Of a stretch of DNA of 64,000 nucleotides, positions 59,406-64,000 are shown piece after piece. Origin of the DNA: Ferrovibrio sp964218355. Lineage in GTDB: Bacteria > Pseudomonadota > Alphaproteobacteria > Ferrovibrionales > Ferrovibrionaceae. The translations under genes and the position numbers were made by a program. The first letter of the stretch is position 1; every line of letters starts with the position of its first letter. The stretch lies in assembly GCF_964218355.1 (NCBI RefSeq), contig NZ_CAXPMC010000018.1:62001-126000 (forward strand), given 5' to 3'. The notes under the pieces are model-generated. The model was not told the DNA's origin. It was given only the letters and a program-made list of their open reading frames with translations, and did no database searches.

Positions 59406-59960
59406 CTAGAGCTTGGGCAGGGTGACGCCGCGCTGGCCCATGTATTTGCCGGCCCGGTCGGCGTAGGACGTCTCGCAGGGCCGGTCGCCCTGCAGGAACA
59501 GGAACTGGCAGGCGCCCTCGTTGGCATAGATCTTCGCGGGCAAAGGCGTGGTGTTGGAGAATTCCAGCGTCACATGGCCTTCCCATTCCGGTTCCAGCGG
59601 TGTGACATTGACGATGATGCCGCAGCGGGCATAGGTGCTTTTCCCCAAGCAGATCACCAGCACGTCGCGCGGAATGCGGAAATATTCCACCGTGCGCGCC
59701 AGCGCGAAGGAATTCGGCGGAATCACGCAGACATCGGTCTCGCGGTCGACGAAGGAACTCGGCGAGAATTCCTTCGGGTCGACCACGGCGCTGTCGACAT
59801 TGGTGAAGATCTTGAACTCGCGGGCCACCCGGGCGTCGTAGCCGTAGGAGGACAGGCCGTAGGAGATGGTGCCCTCGCGCTTCTGCGCCTCGACGAAGGG
59901 TTCGATCATGCCGTGCTCGCGCGCCATCTGGCGGATCCAGATATCGGACATCACGGACAT
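59406..59960 (-). CDS. dcd: dCTP deaminase
   Basis: 184 residues; deaminates dCTP to dUTP for thymidylate synthesis. Motifs: FVDRETDVCVIPPNSFALAR, LGKSTYARCGIIVNVTPLEP and EWEGHVTLEFSNTTPLPAKI, then YANEGACQFLFLQ. The start MSVMSDIWIRQMAREHGMIE is the usual alphaproteobacterial N-terminus. Confidence 0.97.
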   Translation of the reverse strand: MSVMSDIWIRQMAREHGMIEPFVEAQKREGTISYGLSSYGYDARVAREFKIFTNVDSAVVDPKEFSPSSFVDRETDVCVIPPNSFALARTVEYFRIPRDVLVICLGKSTYARCGIIVNVTPLEPEWEGHVTLEFSNTTPLPAKIYANEGACQFLFLQGDRPCETSYADRAGKYMGQRGVTLPKL

Positions 59961-59999
59961 GCGGAAACTCCCCCGGGCTTGCGGAACTGGCAGTCCCGG

Positions 60000-60245
60000 T
60001 TACGCGCCGCCGTCCTCGCGGTCAAGCCCCGGACGGGCCGGGACAGGGCCGGCGGCATCGGCACCAGCATCGGCATCGCGGGCATCGGCATCGCGGGCAT
60101 CGGCATCGCGGGCATCGGCATCGCGGGCGCGGCCCTGCTGCTTGCGGCGGGCGAGGTTGGCGCGCAGCTTCGCCGCCAGCCGCGCCTCGCGCGCGGCCGC
60201 ATCCAGTTCGGCCCAGCTGCCGCCGGGTTTCACCGGATCAGGCAT
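60000..60245 (-). CDS. Small Arg/Asp/Ala-rich protein with RDADA repeats
   Basis: 81 residues. The first half (KPGGSWAELDAAAREARLAA followed by KLRANLARRKQQ) resembles the conserved end of many short alphaproteobacterial proteins of unknown function, in which R-x-x-R-L-A-x-x-L-R-A-N-L-x-R-R-K recurs. The second half is a variable tail of (ARDAD)4 made by a 15-bp repeat (60067-60126). It overlaps the CYTH gene by eight bases, suggesting coupling. Confidence 0.6.
   Translation of the reverse strand: MPDPVKPGGSWAELDAAAREARLAAKLRANLARRKQQGRARDADARDADARDADARDADAGADAAGPVPARPGLDREDGGA
60067..60126 (-). repeat. 15-bp tandem repeat in the small protein gene
   Basis: Four exact gapless copies of GCATCGGCATCGCGG (plus strand), in frame with the small gene, coding for the repeated Ala-Arg-Asp-Ala-Asp. 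Copy number is likely to vary between strains. Confidence 0.9.
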
Positions 60246-60906
60246 GCAGCGCCACCGGTGCATCTCCCGGTGCATCTCCGGGGCCGGCCGCCTCGATCCG
60301 GCCGGCATCGGCCAGCAGCTGCCGCACGGTGGCAACCAGTTCGGCCGGCGGCGGCGCCACCGCGGCGGCATTGCCGGCCCGGGCCAGGGCCGAGTTGCGG
60401 TAGCGGGGATCGTCGGTGACCTCGGCGCCGATCCAGGCGGGCAGCCGGACCGGATAATCGAGGCGCGGCAGCTCGATCTCGGCCAGCCAGAGGCCGTGAT
60501 GGCGTTCGAGGAAGCGGTCGATCTCCCAGACCAGCACGCGGCCGGCGGCATCCTTCTGCGGCAGCCGGTAGCGGATCTTGCTGATCAGGCTGTCGGGCGG
60601 CAGGCTGGCCAGCATGCGGCCGGCGAAATCATAGGCCACCGCCACCTCGATCTCGCGGCGGGCGGCCCCGGCCTCCTGGCTTTTCAGGGTCAGCCAGGCC
60701 CGCGCGCCGCCATCGGCGGCCACGGCGGTGCGCAGCCGCACCGACCAGCCCGCGATATCGGCGAAATAACCCTGCACCATCGGCTGGCCGGCCAGCCCGG
60801 CAGCGATCCCCGTGTCCAGCAGCAGGAACTTGCGCTCGATCTCGGTGCCGACAGCGGGCGGCGCGGGATCGGCGGGGCCGGATGCGGGGAATTCTGGGCC
60901 GGTCAT
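60238..60906 (-). CDS. CYTH domain protein (triphosphate tunnel metalloenzyme)
   Basis: 222 residues. The fold-defining ExExK motif is EIERKFLL, then YFADIAGWSVRLRTAVAADG and RRLPQ/W-EID-like strand YRLPQKDAAGRVLVWEIDRF followed by LAEIELPRL. Such enzymes hydrolyse triphosphates (tripolyphosphate or thiamine triphosphate) or make cyclic AMP. The ATG at 60906 follows 12 residues of open frame without a better start. Confidence 0.9.
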   Translation of the reverse strand: MTGPEFPASGPADPAPPAVGTEIERKFLLLDTGIAAGLAGQPMVQGYFADIAGWSVRLRTAVAADGGARAWLTLKSQEAGAARREIEVAVAYDFAGRMLASLPPDSLISKIRYRLPQKDAAGRVLVWEIDRFLERHHGLWLAEIELPRLDYPVRLPAWIGAEVTDDPRYRNSALARAGNAAAVAPPPAELVATVRQLLADAGRIEAAGPGDAPGDAPVALHA

Positions 60907-61173
60907 GCAGGCTCCGGGAAAGCGGAGCCCAGCGATAGCCAAGCCGGCCGGGCTGAGTCAAGCCGGGCGGCAGACCCGCGACAGCATGCCCCGGACCCGG
61001 CGGCAGGTGACAGCCGGATTCTGCCGGATTGCCGCGGAAATCAGGTCAAAGGCAGACCGCCGTCGAAATCCGCCCCGTCGCGCTTGCGTCATCCCGCCGC
61101 CTGTGGCAGTTTCCGCGCCCGACGCCGACCGGGTCCACGATGCGCCCCGCTGCCGGCTGTCCGTATCGGCCGG

Positions 61174-61248
61174 GCTGCCGTAGCTCAGTGGTAGAGCACC
61201 TCATTGGTAATGAGGAGGTCGACAGTTCAATCCTGTCCGGCAGCACCA
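61174..61248 (+). tRNA. tRNA-Thr (anticodon GGT)
   Basis: 75-base cloverleaf with CCA encoded. Acceptor arms GCTGCCG/CGGCAGC pair fully; D-arm GCTC-AGTGGTA-GAGC; anticodon stem CCTCA/TGAGG with loop TTGGTAA giving anticodon GGT; T-arm GACAG-TTCAATC-CTGTC. Discriminator A, then CCA at 61246-61248. Reads ACC and ACU threonine codons. Confidence 0.97.
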
Positions 61249-61427
61249 GTCCGCCCACCGCACATCACCGCACTTGGCGCCCGCCGGCTGGCAGACCGGC
61301 AGGAACGGGGCCGATTTTACCGTTCTGCCGCAGGTTGTCGGTCGCGCTCCTTTGGTGCAAAACACATGCACGGTGGTCGGGGTGATCGCCGGCACCCACG
61401 ACGCTCCCTCTCTGCGGGCTCCGCCCC

Positions 61428-63659
61428 ATGCTTTCGCGCAAACTTTTCCGCATCGGCCTGATCGCCCTGGTGTCCGGTGTCAGCTTCTTTGCGGCCATTT
61501 ACGTGGTCGGAACCGACACCATCGTCAGCACCCTGGGCAACATCGGCGGCCGCGCAGCCCTGCTGGCCGGCCTGCTGATCCTGCTGAATACGGCGCTGGT
61601 GTTCTTCCGTTTCCGCTCGGTCCTCGGCAGCTTCGGCTATACCCCGCCCTGGCGCGATGCCCTGCTGGCTTTCACGGTCGGACAGGTATCCAACCAGGTC
61701 CTGCTCAATATCGTGGGTCAGAGCCTGAGCCGGGCCGCGGCCCTGAAGGCCGCGCAGATCCCGGTCGGCGTATCCGTGCTGGCCACCTACTGGGAGCGTG
61801 TCATTGCCGCCGGCCTGCTGTTCCTGTTCAGCCTGGGCGGCGCCTTCTTCCTGTTCCTGCGGATCGGCATCGACCTGGAAAGCGGCGGCACCTATCTGCT
61901 GTCGCTGCTGGCCGGCATCGTTCTCGTTTTTGCGGTGAATTTCGCACTGCTGCTGACCCGTCCGGCGGTGCGCGGGCAGATCCGCCAGCTGCCCCGGCAG
62001 CTGCTGCGCTTCTGGCCGGCACTGCTGCTGACGCTGGCGGCACAGGCCTGCATGCTGCTTGCGTATCTGGTCCTGCTGGCGGATTACAGCCAGCCGGTTT
62101 CACCCGGCGTTGTCGCCGCGCTGACGATCGTGATGTTCACGGCCAGCCTGCCGATCAGCTTTTCCGGCTGGGGCATCCGCGAGCTGAGCGCGGCCCAGGC
62201 GCTGGCAGTGGTCGGGGTCAGCTCCTCGACCGCGGTCGCCGGCGCCGTTGCCATCGGCCTGCTGTCGCTGCTGGTGACACTGGCCGGCGGGATACTCGGG
62301 GCATGGCTTTTCGCCCAGGCCCGGCTGGCATCCGCCACCACTGCCCGCCCTGCGGCCGAAGCCGAGACACCCATCAACCATGACCACTGGCTGGGCATCG
62401 TTGCCGGCGGCGCCGTATTCCTCAGTGCCATTCTGGTGTATTTCCAGATCCGGCTGCCGACTGCCAATGCCGAGGTAACCGCGAATGCCGCCGATATCCT
62501 GGCACTGACCGGCCTTGGCATGCTGCTGCTGCTCGCCTGGCTGCATCGCAGCTTCCGCCCGCTGCCGGCTTTTCTGATCTGGGCACTGGGTGCCATTTCA
62601 CTGCTGCTGCTGTTCAGCCTTGGCGTCGGCTACCTGCGTTTCGGGTCGAATGACTGGGCGCTGATGAACCGCGGCTTCGGCTGGGTGGTCATCACCGGGT
62701 ATGTCGCCCTCGGTGCGCTGATGGCCCTGACACCCCGCAACATCATCAATGCCATGCTGCAGGCCTTTACATTGTCCGGGGCAACCATTGCCGCCCTGCA
62801 GCTGGTGCTGATGCTGTATGCCCTGTTTATCGACACCCTGCCTGCCGACATGCTCAGCATGCCGCTCAGGGGATATGCCGGAAACTCGAACGCCTTTGCC
62901 TTCCAGATGGTCATGGCCGCCGCGGCCACCATCGCACTGAGACATGCCGTGTCTTTCAGGATGCCGCAGTATCTGAGCAATGCGGCCCTCCTGGTCATCC
63001 TTGCCGCCATCCATTATTCCCATTCGCGCGCCGGCATGGGCATGATGGCCATTCTCATCATTGTCATGATGGTTTTTTCGCCCCCGGAGCGGCGCCGGCA
63101 AGCCTTCGTCACCGCCGGATATCTGTGCGGCGCCTATCTGCTGCTGCTGCTGCTGCCGTCGATACTGGCTTATGCGCAGACCCTTCTGAACTCTTTCGAT
63201 CTCAATCGCAGCGTCAGTGCCTACCTGTCCCTGCCCCTGCGTCGCGATTCCTCCGACAGCGAGCGCTGGCTGACCATTGTCCAGGGCTGGGACCTGTGGC
63301 TGCAGCATCCGGTTCTCGGCAATGGCCTGGGCGCCTATGTGCAGGGGCGGATCGAGGCCGGGCAGCAGTTCCTGGTCATCCATTCGGTTCCGGTCTGGCT
63401 GCTGGCGGAAACCGGGCTTCTCGGCCTGCTGGTCCTGACCGTCGTGCTGATCCTGTTCGTCAAGACCGCCTTCGAGGCGATGGGCCGCCCTCAGACCCTG
63501 GCCTGGGGCCTCGGCCTGCTGATCATCCTCGCATGTATGACGGCGTCCGGCCTGGTCCACGACTTCTTTTTCCAGCGGCCCTTCTGGTTCCTGCTCGGCC
63601 TGTTCATCGCAGCGGCCGTCCGCCAGGATGACGGCGAGGCCGGTGCAATCAAATCCTGA
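61428..63659 (+). CDS. Fused LPG-synthase-TM/flippase-like and O-antigen ligase-like membrane protein
   Basis: 743 residues in two membrane halves. Residues 1 to about 300 resemble the lysylphosphatidylglycerol-synthase TM (UPF0104, AglD-like) family: IVGQSLSRAAALKAAQIPVG, ATYWERVIAAGLLFLF and the hallmark TASLPISFSGWGIRELSAAQ. A charged linker (ARLASATTARPAAEAETP) leads to about 420 residues like O-antigen ligase/polymerase (Wzy_C): HYSHSRAGMGMMA, then HPVLGNGLGAYVQGRIEAGQ and FLVIHSVPVWLLAETGLLGL. About 20 membrane segments in total. The combined layout suggests polysaccharide or lipid-linked glycan transport and joining, but no substrate can be named. The gene follows tRNA-Thr. Confidence 0.82.
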   Translation: MLSRKLFRIGLIALVSGVSFFAAIYVVGTDTIVSTLGNIGGRAALLAGLLILLNTALVFFRFRSVLGSFGYTPPWRDALLAFTVGQVSNQVLLNIVGQSLSRAAALKAAQIPVGVSVLATYWERVIAAGLLFLFSLGGAFFLFLRIGIDLESGGTYLLSLLAGIVLVFAVNFALLLTRPAVRGQIRQLPRQLLRFWPALLLTLAAQACMLLAYLVLLADYSQPVSPGVVAALTIVMFTASLPISFSGWGIRELSAAQALAVVGVSSSTAVAGAVAIGLLSLLVTLAGGILGAWLFAQARLASATTARPAAEAETPINHDHWLGIVAGGAVFLSAILVYFQIRLPTANAEVTANAADILALTGLGMLLLLAWLHRSFRPLPAFLIWALGAISLLLLFSLGVGYLRFGSNDWALMNRGFGWVVITGYVALGALMALTPRNIINAMLQAFTLSGATIAALQLVLMLYALFIDTLPADMLSMPLRGYAGNSNAFAFQMVMAAAATIALRHAVSFRMPQYLSNAALLVILAAIHYSHSRAGMGMMAILIIVMMVFSPPERRRQAFVTAGYLCGAYLLLLLLPSILAYAQTLLNSFDLNRSVSAYLSLPLRRDSSDSERWLTIVQGWDLWLQHPVLGNGLGAYVQGRIEAGQQFLVIHSVPVWLLAETGLLGLLVLTVVLILFVKTAFEAMGRPQTLAWGLGLLIILACMTASGLVHDFFFQRPFWFLLGLFIAAAVRQDDGEAGAIKS

Positions 63660-63724
63660 CGCGCGGCCGGGTTTATGTCGTATCATTCCGGCCATGAGAT
63701 CGGCCGGGCGGGGACCGAACGAGC

Positions 63725-64000
63725 ATGGGTGACGACGGGCAGGTCCTCTTCACCGACGACCCGACCCTGTCGGCCGTGGCCCGGTACTGGGCGGCGCGGC
63801 GCAGGGGCCAGCCGATGCCGGACCGCACCGACATCGATCCACTGCATCTGCCGCCCTCGGTATGGCCCAACCTGCTGCTGACCGAGCCGGTCGCCGGATC
63901 GGCGGCGGCGCGCTACCGACTGGTCGGCACTGCCCATGTCGAACGCTACACCTTCGATTTCACCGGGCGCACCACGGCGGAAATCATGCAGGGCAGCTAT
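63725..64000 (+). CDS. PAS_5 family protein, 3' end outside window
   Basis: First 92 codons of a gene that runs off the window. The PAS_5 pattern is clear: VARYWAARRRGQPMPDRTDI followed by DPLHLPPSVWPNLLLTE, then AARYRLVGTAHVERYTFDFT and GRTTAEIM. The ATG at 63725 is preceded by GGGGA. Third PAS_5 protein in the window. Confidence 0.8.
   Translation, partial: MGDDGQVLFTDDPTLSAVARYWAARRRGQPMPDRTDIDPLHLPPSVWPNLLLTEPVAGSAAARYRLVGTAHVERYTFDFTGRTTAEIMQGSY

Noticed and set aside
1..64000. Search for CRISPR arrays, insertion sequences, prophage or integrase genes and rRNA
   Set aside because: None seen: repeats found are short-unit tandem repeats or single palindromes, and no transposase, integrase or phage motif was recognised.

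Overview
The window is about 64 kb of very GC-rich chromosomal DNA, densely packed with protein genes on both strands. Gene content and order suggest an alphaproteobacterium, most likely of the Rhodospirillales type. The evidence is a mutS-maeB divergent pair, a glnD-murJ-trpS run, the block murA-DUF2948-hisG-hisD-UPF0262-phosphatase...infA-maf-rng-yacG, and three separate proteins of the PAS_5 family. There is no rRNA, CRISPR array, insertion sequence, integrase or prophage gene. One tRNA (Thr, GGT) is present. The assignment below order level is inference only.

Layout. 1-5.97 kb: the end of an AlgI-like MBOAT acyltransferase, a lone RutB, a PAS_5 protein, a UspA protein, a DUF2333 membrane protein, and a flavin monooxygenase coupled to a MarR regulator with a long perfect palindrome upstream. 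6-12.6 kb: trpS, murJ, glnD and an SDR. 12.7-16.4 kb: a lipoprotein, a small helical protein, a LysE exporter, an exported intradiol-dioxygenase-like protein, and a TetR gene with a DUF1127 gene. 16.6-19.9 kb: a fused TRAP permease and its TAXI binding protein behind a promoter with a GntR-type operator, ended by a strong terminator. 20-24.5 kb: DinB, thioesterase, a threonine-synthase-like enzyme, a 10-bp-period repeat array, and a set of small genes ending in a cold-shock gene. 24.8-29.9 kb: mutS and maeB, divergent. 30-38.9 kb: a branched-chain-amide type ABC importer (binding protein, LivH, LivM, LivG, LivF), a second orphan paralogous binding protein, a GntR/FCD regulator and a serine hydrolase. 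39-44.7 kb: a secreted repeat protein, the guanidinium exporter gdx under a guanidine-II riboswitch, a two-domain PAS_5 protein, ahpC-ahpD divergent from oxyR, and an acetyltransferase. 44.8-47.8 kb: a PAS histidine kinase and mlaA. 48-58.4 kb: the conserved yacG-rng-maf-infA and phosphatase-UPF0262-hisD-hisG-DUF2948-murA blocks, split by about 3 kb holding a GAF histidine kinase, a VOC protein and a SIMPL protein. 58.5-64 kb: a periplasmic binding protein, dcd, a CYTH protein with a small repeat protein, tRNA-Thr, a large fused polysaccharide membrane protein and the start of another PAS_5 protein.

Regulatory reading. The clearest signals are a textbook guanidine-II (mini-ykkC) riboswitch before gdx, an identical 13-bp palindrome placed at both the TRAP promoter and the GntR/serine-hydrolase intergenic region (suggesting one small regulon), operator-like palindromes before marR and tetR, and several intrinsic terminators. 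The most unusual items are the fused LPG-synthase-TM/O-antigen-ligase protein, the 170-bp helically phased repeat array before the threonine-synthase-like gene, and a LivF ATPase with Arg in place of the Walker A Lys. Function calls rest on recognised motifs; no database search was possible.
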